Source: CAZIVO01 sp964542765
Lineage (GTDB): Bacteria; Planctomycetota; UBA1135; UBA2386
Length of the DNA: 26,666 nucleotides
Reading direction: 5' to 3'
Assembly: GCA_964542765.1 (NCBI GenBank)
Contig: CAZIVO010000039.1
Span: forward strand, 1 to 26,666
Part shown: piece by piece, positions 1 to 7,816 of the stretch
Numbering within the stretch: the stretch's first letter is position 1
Layout: the number at the start of each line of letters is the position of its first letter
Position numbers and translations under genes: made by a program
Notes under the pieces: model-generated
Told to the model about the DNA's origin: nothing
What the model saw: only the letters and a program-made list of their open reading frames with translations
The model's database searches: none

Positions 1-1090
1 CCTGGCGTGGTCGTTGCTGCCGCCCCCAAGGAAGGTGGAATAGACCAGCTGCGCAACCCCAATCTTGCTCGGGTCCAGCTGGCTGACGAAGGCATCGTAA
101 GCACCGCCATTGTATTTCCTGTCATAGGCACCGGAAGTCGTCGGGAAGAGGCTGGAAGCAGTTTCCCCCGCCACCGTCACCACGCCATTGGCGCCGACCG
201 CGAGTGCATAGGCGTGGTCATAGGCGCTACCCCCCAGAAAGGTAGAGTAGACCAGTTGCGCTGCGCCACTCTTACTCGGGTCCAGCTGGCTGACGAAGGC
301 GTCGAGGGTGGTATTGTATGTTGTGTCGTAGGCGCCTTTCGTCGTCGGAAAGTCCTCACCGACCTTCCCCGCCACGGTCACCACCCCGCTGGCATCGACA
401 AAGAGCGCGTAGGCGCGGTCATCGCCCTTGGCTCCCCCCAGGTAGGTGGAATAGACGAGCTGTGCTTTCCCCTTCTTGCTAGGGTCCAAGCGACTGACAA
501 ACACATCCTTGCCGCCATTATAGGTCGTATCGTAAGCGCCGCTGGTCGTCGGGAAGTCGGCGGACTCGGTGAATCCCGCCACCGTCACCACACCACTAGC
601 ATCGACGGAGAGTGAGGAGATGTCGTCGAAACCATTCCCCCCCAGGAAGGTGGAGTAGACAAGCTGCGCGGCTCCAGTCTTGCTCGGGTCCAGTCGGCTG
701 ACGAAGCCGTCGGTTGTATTGGCACCGTTATAGCTCCTGTCGTAGGCACCACTGGTTGTCGGAAAGTTATTGGTGAGGGAGGTCGACCAAGTCCCCCCCG
801 CCACCGTCAACACCCCGCTGGCATCAACACTGAGCGCCCAAGCGGTGTCGTTGCCAGCGCTCCCCAGATGAGTGGAGTAAACCAACTGCGCAGGCCCGGT
901 CTTGCTCGGATCCAGCCGGCTGACGAAGGCGTCGTGGCCGCCGTTGTGGGTCGTGTTGTAGGCCCCCGTGGTCGTCGGGAAGTTGTTGGCCCTGGTCTCC
1001 CCCGCCACTGTCACCACCCCGCTCGCATCAACGGAAATCGCGTAGGCGAAGTCGTCTTTATCTCCCCCCAAATACGTCGACCACACCAAG
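1..1090 (-). repeat. Tandem SBBP-encoding DNA repeats, about 201-222 bp units
   Basis: The same block recurs within the beta-propeller gene. The GTCA anchor of the VTVAG codons lies at 176, 377, 584, 806 and 1010, giving spacings of 201, 207, 222 and 204 bp. The matching STxLGG segment occurs near 27, 233, 440, 643, 866 and 1070. The units are still clearly alike at DNA level, which suggests recent amplification or homogenisation. One unit (about 584-806) carries extra residues around the FPTTSGAYD motif. The array continues past the left edge, so copy number is unknown. Confidence 0.85.
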
Positions 1091-1929
1091 CCCGGATCGA
1101 TGGTCAGGTGGGTATCGCCATCCCAATCAGGAGTCGCGAAGCCGAAGCTGTTCGCGCCGAGCAGCACAAAGCGGCAAGCCACTTCGCGCTTGTTGCCCTC
1201 GGCATCGAGCTGCCAGGTCTTGGGCACCGACTGCGTCAAGGGGCCGAGCCCGGTCTCGATGACCAGGGAGCCGTCCTTCGCCATCGACAGACCCTGGCCA
1301 CCCTCGACCTGCACGCTCACCAGCGAGAGATCGGCACCGGGTTGCAACAACAGGTCATACTCGGGCACACCCTTGGCCTCGCGGAGCCTCAGATCGATGC
1401 CCGGATACAACTCCTCGTAGAGGACCGACCCATAGAGCGGTACATCGGTGCGCCAGCGCTTGGCGTCATTGCCGAGGAAGTAGTTGTGATGGCCGGGCAT
1501 CTTCTGCTCGCCGACCATCTCGGGCCGATTCGCATCACCCTCGAAGGTCATCTGCAAGGCAACGGCGCGGCTGATCTCGTCGGCCTTGCCCCGCGTGGCC
1601 CGCTGCCGGTCCGAAAGCCCGGGCTCGCGCAGCTTGTTCTTGGGCTCGGATACGCGCTCCACCAGATCCAGCGTCCAGCCGCGCTCCTCGAGGAACACGG
1701 TCATCGCTCCGCTGCGATGCACGAACTTCGCAGCGTGATCCCACTGACCCATGTTGGGGACGAAGGGAGAGGAGAGGCCGGTGAGCAGGTCCTGCGCTCG
1801 GGCCTTGTCCTCCACAGCACTGCGAGACTGTGCCTCGTGCCGGGGAGCACCCATCACCGATCCAACCGACCGATCCTGGGCCAACGTGAACAGTACAGAC
1901 AAGACAACGAGAGCGGGAATGCGGCGCAT
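1..1929 (-). CDS. Exported SBBP beta-propeller repeat protein (C-terminus beyond left edge)
   Basis: Open from the ATG at 1929 to the window edge, at least 643 residues with no stop. The start is set by AGGAG seven bases upstream. Residues 1-18 (MRRIPALVVLSVLFTLAQ) look like a Sec signal peptide. Residues about 55-290 match the N-terminal domain that usually precedes SBBP propellers: FVPNMGQWD near 60, an FLEERGW strand, then the HHNYFLGND and ELYPGIDLRLR segments. From about residue 285 come at least six SBBP-type repeats of 67-74 residues carrying VDASGVVTVAG, FPTTSGAYD, FVSRLDPSK and LVYSTFLGG. The family is typically secreted or cell-surface, with no known enzymatic role. I infer a surface adhesion or scaffold function only from the fold. 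Family assignment is firm; function is unknown. Confidence 0.88.
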   Translation of the reverse strand, partial: MRRIPALVVLSVLFTLAQDRSVGSVMGAPRHEAQSRSAVEDKARAQDLLTGLSSPFVPNMGQWDHAAKFVHRSGAMTVFLEERGWTLDLVERVSEPKNKLREPGLSDRQRATRGKADEISRAVALQMTFEGDANRPEMVGEQKMPGHHNYFLGNDAKRWRTDVPLYGSVLYEELYPGIDLRLREAKGVPEYDLLLQPGADLSLVSVQVEGGQGLSMAKDGSLVIETGLGPLTQSVPKTWQLDAEGNKREVACRFVLLGANSFGFATPDWDGDTHLTIDPGLVWSTYLGGDKDDFAYAISVDASGVVTVAGETRANNFPTTTGAYNTTHNGGHDAFVSRLDPSKTGPAQLVYSTHLGSAGNDTAWALSVDASGVLTVAGGTWSTSLTNNFPTTSGAYDRSYNGANTTDGFVSRLDPSKTGAAQLVYSTFLGGNGFDDISSLSVDASGVVTVAGFTESADFPTTSGAYDTTYNGGKDVFVSRLDPSKKGKAQLVYSTYLGGAKGDDRAYALFVDASGVVTVAGKVGEDFPTTKGAYDTTYNTTLDAFVSQLDPSKSGAAQLVYSTFLGGSAYDHAYALAVGANGVVTVAGETASSLFPTTSGAYDRKYNGGAYDAFVSQLDPSKIGVAQLVYSTFLGGGSNDHAR

Positions 1930-2095
1930 GGTGTATCTCCTGCGAGGGTGGTCTGAGGTGTGCACCGCGCACGCTACTGCTTCTCGCAGCCATGCGGAAT
2001 CCCCTCACACCCTGCCGCGCACGACACCCCTGCGCTGCTTCCGTGCTGCCTTGCCGACAGGTTTGCGTAAAGCACGTAAACGCAAGAAGTTAAAA

Positions 2096-2172
2096 TGGTC
2101 GGAGCGACTGGATTTGAACCAGCGACCCCTACAACCCCATTGTAGTGCGCTACCAGGCTGCGCCACGCTCCG
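2096..2172 (-). tRNA. tRNA-Pro (anticodon GGG), CCA encoded
   Basis: The minus strand folds as a complete cloverleaf of 77 nt. The acceptor is CGGAGCG/CGCTCCG, the D stem GCGC/GCGC with a CCTGGTA-type loop, the anticodon stem CTACA/TGTAG with loop ATGGGGT, and the T stem GCTGG/CCAGT (one G-U) with loop TTCAAAT. Position 33 is T, the anticodon is GGG and position 37 is G, as usual for tRNA-Pro; it reads CCC. The discriminator is A and the terminal CCA is genomically encoded (2096-2098). Confidence 0.96.
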
Positions 2173-2184
2173 ACCGTGGGGATT

Positions 2185-2205
2185 CCCGCCGACAAGGTCG
2201 GCGGG
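2185..2205 (-). other. Perfect 9-bp hairpin just upstream of tRNA-Pro
   Basis: CCCGCCGAC-AAG-GTCGGCGGG is a perfect inverted repeat with a 3-nt loop, 12 nt before the tRNA 5' end. On the minus strand it would sit in the 5' leader of the tRNA precursor, between the proposed -10 box and the mature end. No T-run follows it on either strand, so it is not an obvious terminator. A role in precursor folding or processing is a guess. Confidence 0.5.
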
Positions 2206-2211
2206 CGAGGC

Positions 2212-2239
2212 ATCCTAACACGGCCTCGGGCAGGGACAA
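2212..2239 (-). promoter_or_regulatory. Putative sigma70-type promoter for tRNA-Pro
   Basis: On the minus strand TTGTCC (2239-2234), a 16-nt spacer and TAGGAT (2217-2212) form a reasonable -35/-10 pair about 40 nt upstream of the tRNA. The match is moderate and based on the E. coli consensus, which may not apply closely in this lineage. Confidence 0.35.
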
Positions 2240-2265
2240 GTCAGGACCTATCATCCTTGCCCGAG
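2225..2265. other. 8-bp inverted repeat in tRNA/channel divergent region
   Basis: CTCGGGCA (2225-2232) and TGCCCGAG (2258-2265) are perfect inverted arms separated by 25 nt. They flank the proposed tRNA -35 box and lie just before the Shine-Dalgarno-like AAGGAG at 2273-2278 of the channel gene. It could be an operator or an RNA stem; nothing in the sequence decides between them. Confidence 0.35.
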
Positions 2266-2297
2266 ACCGGCCAAGGAGCTACGAATGGCAAGCGAAG

Positions 2298-3062
2298 ATG
2301 GCGGTGAAAGCTCGAGCTTGGTTCTACCGGCAACTCGCGGTCAAGGCCTGGGACGGTCCGGGGATGTCGCCGCTGAATGCCTGCGCGGGCCTGTTGATCC
2401 TGCTCAACCTCGTGCTGCTGATCGTTTGGACCGAACCCAGCGTCGTCGAAACGCTGGGCGAGAAGACCTTCTTCACCATCGAATGGGTCTTCACCGGCCT
2501 GTTCACCATCGAATACCTTCTGCGCGTCTGGGCCGCCGCCGACAACCCTCTCTACAACCGACCATTCGGACGGCTGCGCTACGTCTTCTCCTTCTACGCA
2601 CTTCTCGATCTGATCGCGATCCTGCCGATGTACCTCCCCGTCGGCGCCGTCAGCTCTACCTGGCTGCGGGCACTGCGTCTGGTCCGCATCATCCGTCTGG
2701 CACGTTACGGTGCCTTTTCGGTTGCCATCAACACCATGACAAAGGCTCTGCGCTCACGCCGCTACGAGCTGGTCGTCAGCATGGTCTTCGCCTTCGCCCT
2801 CATGCTGGCAGCCGCGAGCGCCATGTGGCTCGTCGAAGGCGGGACCAACAGCGAACTCAGCAGTATCCCGCGCGCCATCTGGTGGAGCATCATCACCATG
2901 ACGACGGTCGGATACGGTGATGTCGAGATCTCGACCGGACTCGGCAAGGCAATCGCATCGATCATCGCTCTGATGGGAGTTGGCATCGTCGCCCTCCCGG
3001 CCGGCATCATGGCCTCGGCCTTCAGCGATGCCGTGCAGGAACGAAGAAAGAACAAGAACTGA
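2298..3062 (+). CDS. Voltage-gated potassium channel (six-TM, Kv-like)
   Basis: A 254-residue inner-membrane ion channel. Hydrophobic S1 spans about residues 27-45, S2 about 60-78, S3 about 97-114. An arginine-rich S4 lies at about 123-138 (LRALRLVRIIRLARYG), S5 at about 158-178, then the pore helix and the K+ selectivity filter TTVGYGD at about 202-208, and S6 at about 217-243. The C-terminus is short with no RCK/TrkA-N domain, so gating is probably by voltage alone. The start at 2298 is the first in-frame ATG. Its spacing from the best AAGGAG (2273-2278) is long at 19 nt, and a better-placed ATG at 2285 is in the wrong frame, so the N-terminus is uncertain. It converges with priA, 24 bp apart. 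Confidence 0.92.
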   Translation: MAVKARAWFYRQLAVKAWDGPGMSPLNACAGLLILLNLVLLIVWTEPSVVETLGEKTFFTIEWVFTGLFTIEYLLRVWAAADNPLYNRPFGRLRYVFSFYALLDLIAILPMYLPVGAVSSTWLRALRLVRIIRLARYGAFSVAINTMTKALRSRRYELVVSMVFAFALMLAAASAMWLVEGGTNSELSSIPRAIWWSIITMTTVGYGDVEISTGLGKAIASIIALMGVGIVALPAGIMASAFSDAVQERRKNKN

Positions 3063-3067
3063 GCTCA

Positions 3068-3079
3068 CGGTTCAAACCG
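3068..3079. other. Short palindrome between convergent channel and priA genes
   Basis: CGGTTCAAACCG is the only inverted repeat in the 24-bp gap between the two stop codons. The stem is 4-5 bp with no T-run. It may contribute weakly to bidirectional termination, but I would not call it a terminator. Confidence 0.2.
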
Positions 3080-3086
3080 AAGCCCG

Positions 3087-5378
3087 CTAAAGCATCGATC
3101 CAGGGTCCACGTCGATGGTGATGCGCAGAGTCTGACTCGATCGACCCTCGACCTCGCCGAAGGCCGCCATCACCTCGCGAAACCCATCATCGTTGAAACA
3201 CTTGACCAGGATGTGATGCCGCCAGCGATCCTTGATGCGCGGCACCATGGCGGGCGCCGGCCCCAAGACATTCCAGTCGCGGGACTCCGGCAAGGAGTTG
3301 GCCACCGCGGTCACCTCGGCGAGGGCCCGGCCGCGATCCCGAGCTTCGACCAGAACCCTGACCAGACGGCTGTAGGGCGGATAACCCGCCTGTTTGCGGT
3401 AGCCGAGTTCGAGCTGGACGAACTGCTCGTAGTCGATGTCAGCAGCGGCACGCACCGCATAGTTCTCGGGGCAGTGAGTCTGTAACACCACCGTCCCCGG
3501 CTTCTCGGCACGCCCGCTGCGGCCCGCCACCTGATACAGGAGCTGAAACGTCCGCTCGGCAGCGCGACAGTCCGGAAGGAACAGCCCCGTATCCGCCGAC
3601 ACCACTCCGACCAGGGTCACGCCGGCGAAGTCATGTCCCTTGGCAATCATCTGCGTACCGATCAAGATGTCGATCTGTCCCTTGGCGAAGGCCCCGAGAA
3701 CACGCTCGTGGGCACCGCGTTCGGCCATCGTGTCTGCATCCATGCGAGCGACGATGGCCTCGGGAAAGAGTCTCTGCACGACCTCGGCCACGCGCTCGGT
3801 CCCGGCGCCAAGTTCATGGAAGCCGCTCCCTTCACAGGTATCACAAGTCTCGGGGCGACGACGCTCCTCGCAACAGTAGTGGCAAACCATTCGTCCACGC
3901 CGGGCATGGAAACACATGCTGATATCACAATGCGGGCACTTGACCGGCGTGCCGCAATGCGGACAGATCAGCACCGGCGCATAGCCACGGCGGTTGAGGA
4001 ACAAGATGGTCTGCTCACGAGCTTTCAACCGTTCGGCCATCAAGATCCGCAAGCGATTCGTCAAGATCACGCCGTTGAAACAAGAGCCCTTGTCCTCCTT
4101 GCGAAGATCCTCCACGAGGACCTTCGGGAGGGTCCCCTTGCCAGCACGCTCGGGCAACTCCAGAAGGTGATAGGTCCCGCGTCGGGCACGGCCATAGCTC
4201 TCCAGCGTCGGCGTTGCCGAACCCAGAAGGACCACGGCGTTTTCGATACGGGCGCGCTCGATGGCCATCTCGCGGGCGTGATAACGCGGCGTGCTGTCCT
4301 GCTTGAACGTGTTCTCGTGCTCCTCGTCGATCACGATCAAACCGAGGTTGTCCATCGGCGCGAACAGTGCCGAACGTGCGCCGATGGCGATGGCAGCGCG
4401 CCCGGCGAGGAGTTCCTGCCATTGCTGGCCGCGCTGTGCTTCGGTCAAGCCCGAATGCAGCACAGCGATATCGGAAAACCGCGCGGCGAACCTGCCGACG
4501 GTCTGCGGAGTGAGCGCGATCTCGGGCACCAGAACGATCGCCGTCCGCCCGCGCTCTCGCACCTCTTCGAGCACCCGAAGATAGACCTCGGTCTTGCCGC
4601 TTCCGGTCACGCCATGCAGCAAGAAGGTCTCGTGCCGACCCTCATGCACGGCATCGGTGACGGCCTCGACCGCGCGCGCTTGGTCCTCATTCAGTTCGTG
4701 ACGCTCGGTCGCCATGTCCAGATTCGGTTCGAGCGGTATTGCCTCTTCCTCGACGAAGACCCGCCGCAACAAACCCTGCTTGACGAGGGTCCGCCATGGA
4801 CTGTCGCTGGTGCGAGCGCGACGCCTTGCCTGAATCACCGGCATCGGAGCGCCGAACTCGAGCACCGTCCGTAATAATCGCGAGCGCGCCTGAAAACGAT
4901 CTTCGAGTTCATCGACCTTGACCTTCGCTTCTTCGGGGCTCACCGCGAGTTCGAGGTGCGGGATTGTTCTGGCACCCCGCTTCTTGGCGGCCGAAGGCAT
5001 CATCGCGTCCAGAGCCTCGCCCACACTGCACCCGTAGGTCTCGCTGATCACGCCCGCGAGAGAAAGCAGGGATTCGGGCAGCACCAGACGGTCATCGAGA
5101 ATTCTGGCGACCTCGTGAACCTTGGCGGGATCGAGATCACACTCCACCCCCACCGCCGTGATGATTCCTGACCGCTCCTTACCCCTGAAAGGCACCCGGA
5201 CGCGACTGCCTATCCGGACCTCGATACCTGTGGGCAGGCGATAAGTAAAATTCCGCCGTAGCGGCAGCTTGAGCGCGACATCGACGAAGAAGGGTTCGGC
5301 GCGAAGATCCGTGTGATCCTCCCTTTCCGATTCCAATTTTGCCTCCATCTTGTGACCAGTGTGGGACCGCCGGGACAC
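3087..5378 (-). CDS. priA: Primosomal protein N' (replication restart helicase PriA)
   Basis: PriA is a 3'-to-5' superfamily 2 DNA helicase that binds abandoned forks and reloads the replisome. The 763 residues hold the N-terminal 3'-DNA-binding domain (about 28-120), a linker winged helix (about 160-210), Walker A GVTGSGKT at 256-263, the DEEH box at 351-354, and GSATPT near 386. A zinc-binding Cys cluster from about 482 to 515 has CPHCGTPVKCPHC followed by CHYCC and CDTC pairs. The helicase C domain includes IGTQMIAKGHDF and QVAGRSGR. The start is GTG at 5378, chosen because GGAGG lies 8 nt upstream; the ATG at 5348 has no such site. It is the last gene of the long minus-strand run, 114 bp after the Nif3-like gene. 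Length and motifs are normal for the family. Confidence 0.97.
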   Translation of the reverse strand: MSRRSHTGHKMEAKLESEREDHTDLRAEPFFVDVALKLPLRRNFTYRLPTGIEVRIGSRVRVPFRGKERSGIITAVGVECDLDPAKVHEVARILDDRLVLPESLLSLAGVISETYGCSVGEALDAMMPSAAKKRGARTIPHLELAVSPEEAKVKVDELEDRFQARSRLLRTVLEFGAPMPVIQARRRARTSDSPWRTLVKQGLLRRVFVEEEAIPLEPNLDMATERHELNEDQARAVEAVTDAVHEGRHETFLLHGVTGSGKTEVYLRVLEEVRERGRTAIVLVPEIALTPQTVGRFAARFSDIAVLHSGLTEAQRGQQWQELLAGRAAIAIGARSALFAPMDNLGLIVIDEEHENTFKQDSTPRYHAREMAIERARIENAVVLLGSATPTLESYGRARRGTYHLLELPERAGKGTLPKVLVEDLRKEDKGSCFNGVILTNRLRILMAERLKAREQTILFLNRRGYAPVLICPHCGTPVKCPHCDISMCFHARRGRMVCHYCCEERRRPETCDTCEGSGFHELGAGTERVAEVVQRLFPEAIVARMDADTMAERGAHERVLGAFAKGQIDILIGTQMIAKGHDFAGVTLVGVVSADTGLFLPDCRAAERTFQLLYQVAGRSGRAEKPGTVVLQTHCPENYAVRAAADIDYEQFVQLELGYRKQAGYPPYSRLVRVLVEARDRGRALAEVTAVANSLPESRDWNVLGPAPAMVPRIKDRWRHHILVKCFNDDGFREVMAAFGEVEGRSSQTLRITIDVDPGSML

Positions 5379-5386
5379 TTGTCAAA

Positions 5387-5391
5387 CCTCC
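5387..5391 (-). promoter_or_regulatory. Shine-Dalgarno site deciding the priA GTG start
   Basis: The minus strand reads GGAGG, then an 8-nt spacer, then GTG at 5378. The downstream ATG at 5348 is preceded by CACTGGTCACAAG with no purine-rich site, so the GTG start is preferred. Confidence 0.6.
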
Positions 5392-5492
5392 ACCCGAACC
5401 AAGTTCTCCGTGGCACCTGCCAGGACCGCGCATCTTTCAGGCCCGCGGTTCCCACACGTGGCCGGGAACACCCCACCACCATGACATCGAAC

Positions 5493-6293
5493 TCAGATGA
5501 TCGTCAGCGGGTCCGCGTCGCGAAGTGAAACCAGAATCTCGACTCCGGACCCGATCTCGGCCCGCAGCCGCTCCGCCAGAATCGGCAGGTAGCCGCGCTC
5601 TGTGTGGGTGTGCTCGGCCAAAATCACATTCGCCCCCCCCTCGACGGCCGCGAGAACATCGTGGTGACGCATCTCTCCGGTGAAATAAACATCGGCACCG
5701 GAGCCCGAGACCACCTCACCCCCGGACCCCGCACAAACCGCAACCGTCGCCATCGCCCGGGCAGGACCAGGAGCGCGCGCGATGCGCAATTTCTTGAGCC
5801 CCAGGTGACTCTTGATCCGGCGCTGCAAGGTGTCGAGACCCACCGGACGGGAGAGTTCCACCAGGCGCCCCTGACCACCAATACCAGGATCGGACAGATC
5901 CGCAGGCTGCAGCGGCACCCGATGACCCTGGCCAAGCCCGTCCGCCAACCAATCATTGACCCCGCCACGGGCGGCATCGAGGGCGGTATGCGGCGAGTAG
6001 ACCGCCATCTTCGCAGCGACAGCCGCCAAAAGAACTCGCTGCCTGGCCTGCTCTTGCGTCAATCGCGACAGGGGCGCGAAGATCGGCGGGTGGTAGGCGA
6101 CGATCATGTCGGCCTTGGCTGCCGCGGCCTCCTCGAGCACGAGTTCGGTCAGATCGATCGTCAGAAAGCATCTGCGCACCCGCTTGCGACCGGCCGGTTC
6201 CACCAAAAGCCCGACATTGTCCCAATCCTCGGCCAGGTGCAGCGGCGCAATTTCTTCGAGAACTCCTACAAGTTGATCCAGGCTCCGTGACAT
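5493..6293 (-). CDS. Nif3-like dinuclear metal centre protein
   Basis: A 266-residue member of the Nif3/YbgI family (NGG1-interacting factor 3), whose members form toroidal hexamers with a di-metal site. Some are annotated as GTP cyclohydrolase I type 2, but the reaction in most bacteria is unsettled. Expected ligands are visible: H68 in YHPPIF, H102 and D106 in SPHTALDAARGG, and the C-terminal HTHTERG with His and Glu about 228-232. WDNVGLL near 24-30 is also typical. It is the short form without the PII-like middle insert. The start at 6293 (MSRSLDQL) matches the family; no strong Shine-Dalgarno is seen. It lies between the MazG-like gene (121-bp gap) and priA. Confidence 0.92.
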   Translation of the reverse strand: MSRSLDQLVGVLEEIAPLHLAEDWDNVGLLVEPAGRKRVRRCFLTIDLTELVLEEAAAAKADMIVAYHPPIFAPLSRLTQEQARQRVLLAAVAAKMAVYSPHTALDAARGGVNDWLADGLGQGHRVPLQPADLSDPGIGGQGRLVELSRPVGLDTLQRRIKSHLGLKKLRIARAPGPARAMATVAVCAGSGGEVVSGSGADVYFTGEMRHHDVLAAVEGGANVILAEHTHTERGYLPILAERLRAEIGSGVEILVSLRDADPLTII

Positions 6294-6414
6294 CCACCAG
6301 CAGCATGATGCCCGGCGGGCACGATTTCCACCCCCGCTGCCGAGGTCACCGCAGGCTTGCAAAAAATCTTCGCTGGCCCGCCCGGGTGGCGGTCAATCCG
6401 ATCGCAAGTCTCCG

Positions 6415-6702
6415 TCAGCATCCACAGGGCGTCTGCCGGCAGCGCGGGCAACCCTGCGCATACTTGGCACGGCCGATGGCTTCGATATCGAGATCGTGCA
6501 TGGAAGCCAGGGTGACCAGCCAGGCATAGACGTCGGCGAACTCCTCCTCGAGATTCTCGCGCTCGCCGCGGCGGATGGCGCGCACCAGCTCACCCACCTC
6601 CTCGACAAACCAGAGCAAGGACCCGGAAACGCCGCGGGCACTGTCTTTCGCCAAGTAGATCTCTTCGATGAGGCCCTGGAACGTCTTGTTCGATCGCGTC
6701 AC
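6415..6702 (-). CDS. MazG-like nucleotide pyrophosphohydrolase with Cys-rich tail
   Basis: A 95-residue all-alpha NTP pyrophosphohydrolase-type protein. The metal-binding pattern is clear: EEVGEL at about 34-39 and EEFADVYAWL at about 53-62, the paired ExxE and ExxD motifs that hold Mg2+ in MazG and dUTPase-like enzymes. The family hydrolyses non-canonical or excess NTPs to NMP and PPi. The last 11 residues, CPRCRQTPCGC, hold four cysteines and could bind zinc. The start is taken as GTG at 6702, one base after the TGA stop of the upstream SpoIIE-like gene. A longer reading to 6735 would overlap that gene and adds nothing conserved. Substrate is unknown. Confidence 0.85.
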   Translation of the reverse strand: MTRSNKTFQGLIEEIYLAKDSARGVSGSLLWFVEEVGELVRAIRRGERENLEEEFADVYAWLVTLASMHDLDIEAIGRAKYAQGCPRCRQTPCGC

Positions 6703-6703
6703 G

Positions 6704-7816
6704 TCACATCTTCTTCGCGGTGAGAAGAACGACATCCTCGCGCAGCCCGCCCTCTCCGGCCTCCGCTTCGAGTTTGCCCAAAACCATGTTCATGAAGGGG
6801 GCCGTGTGCATCGGTGAATGTTCGACGATCAGGTCTTCGAGGCCGCCGAGTCGCAACCCTGGCTCGTTCACCAGGGCAACACGTGTGCCCGCACCCATCG
6901 TGACCGTGGCCGATCGGAGCCCCTTCTCGAATACCGGACCCTCATCGAGTCCGAGTGCAATCCCCTCGGCGACAACCTCCTTGATCGTACCCCGTGCGCA
7001 CAAGAAGACCGGTGAGCGATAGCCCGCCTGATAAACCTTGGCCTCATCGGCACGCAACTCGAGCAAGCATGCCGTCGCGCACACGCCCTGGGGCAAATGC
7101 TTGTTGAGGACGCGGTTGGCATGGCTCAAGGCCTTGCGAGCTGTCACCCCCTGCTTCAAGGCCTTCATCAGTTCGTCGCGCGCCATCCGCGTCGCCACCA
7201 CCGAAAGGGCACCAGCACCCTCGGCACTCACCAAGAACATGACGGCCGCAGATTCCGTGATCAGACAATCGAAATAGTCCAGTCCCCCTCGGCTACCCGG
7301 ACTCAAGGACCCATCGACTTCGAAACCCTCGACCGCCGGGAAGCCTTGCGTCAGGGTCAGGTCACGCATCGCACGGACCTGCTTGTCCGTCGTCGCAACC
7401 ATGCCGCCGCCCTGCTCGGCCTCCTTGGCAATGGCCGCCAGATCGGCCGCCAAATAATGGAGGCCGCGACCCAACGAGGCGACCTCGTCATTGCCAGTGT
7501 AGCGGACGCGCACCTCCGAAGTTCCTCGGCCGAGTTTGGCAATCGCCAGGGCCAGGTCCGTCAGTCGGCTCGCGATCGCTGAACCCTGCGTGTAAGCGAC
7601 CAGACCAACTCCGGCACCTAATACCACGGAGAGCAAGCCTCCCAGGAGCCAGGCTCGTTGCTCCATGCCCTGACTCTCTTTCATCAGTCCGGGAGCCAGG
7701 GACGGGATCACCGCGAGCATCACCAAGAGGGCTGCCCCGACCGAGCACAGGCCCAGAAGAACCGAGAGCTTGATCGCCAGCTTGCCCCTCGATCGACCCT
7801 TCTCCGCAGCGCTCAT
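6704..7816 (-). CDS. Membrane HAMP plus SpoIIE/PP2C-like protein, likely catalytically eroded
   Basis: 370 residues with two TM helices (about 13-36 and 55-77), a HAMP-like segment (about 77-130) and a C-terminal domain (about 160-368) in the order and spacing of SpoIIE/RsbU-type PP2C phosphatases. Segments equivalent to family motifs can be recognised but differ: GGLDYFD (about 177-183) for GGDxxD, VSAEGAG (about 196-202) for GDxxGxG, AGYRSPV (264-270) for AGHxPP, and VNEPG (316-320) for TDGxxE. Only the final acidic REDVVLL is retained. I infer a binding or scaffold role rather than phosphatase activity. The start ATG at 7816 overlaps the pgpA stop in ATGA, so translation is coupled to PG-phosphate phosphatase. 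Family call is good; loss of activity is inference. Confidence 0.75.
   Translation of the reverse strand: MSAAEKGRSRGKLAIKLSVLLGLCSVGAALLVMLAVIPSLAPGLMKESQGMEQRAWLLGGLLSVVLGAGVGLVAYTQGSAIASRLTDLALAIAKLGRGTSEVRVRYTGNDEVASLGRGLHYLAADLAAIAKEAEQGGGMVATTDKQVRAMRDLTLTQGFPAVEGFEVDGSLSPGSRGGLDYFDCLITESAAVMFLVSAEGAGALSVVATRMARDELMKALKQGVTARKALSHANRVLNKHLPQGVCATACLLELRADEAKVYQAGYRSPVFLCARGTIKEVVAEGIALGLDEGPVFEKGLRSATVTMGAGTRVALVNEPGLRLGGLEDLIVEHSPMHTAPFMNMVLGKLEAEAGEGGLREDVVLLTAKKM

Noticed and set aside
868..1956. Plus-strand open frame of 362 codons opposite the SBBP gene
   Set aside because: Its product is low in recognisable motifs and mirrors the SBBP repeats; the minus frame has a signal peptide, ribosome site and family motifs.
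3633..4874. Plus-strand open frame of 413 codons inside priA
   Set aside because: Antisense shadow in GC-rich DNA; priA on the other strand has full-length helicase motifs.
5392..5492. Inverted repeats (GTTCCC/GGGAAC and others) before priA
   Set aside because: The stems are only 5-6 bp in GC-rich sequence and not followed by a T-run; expected by chance.
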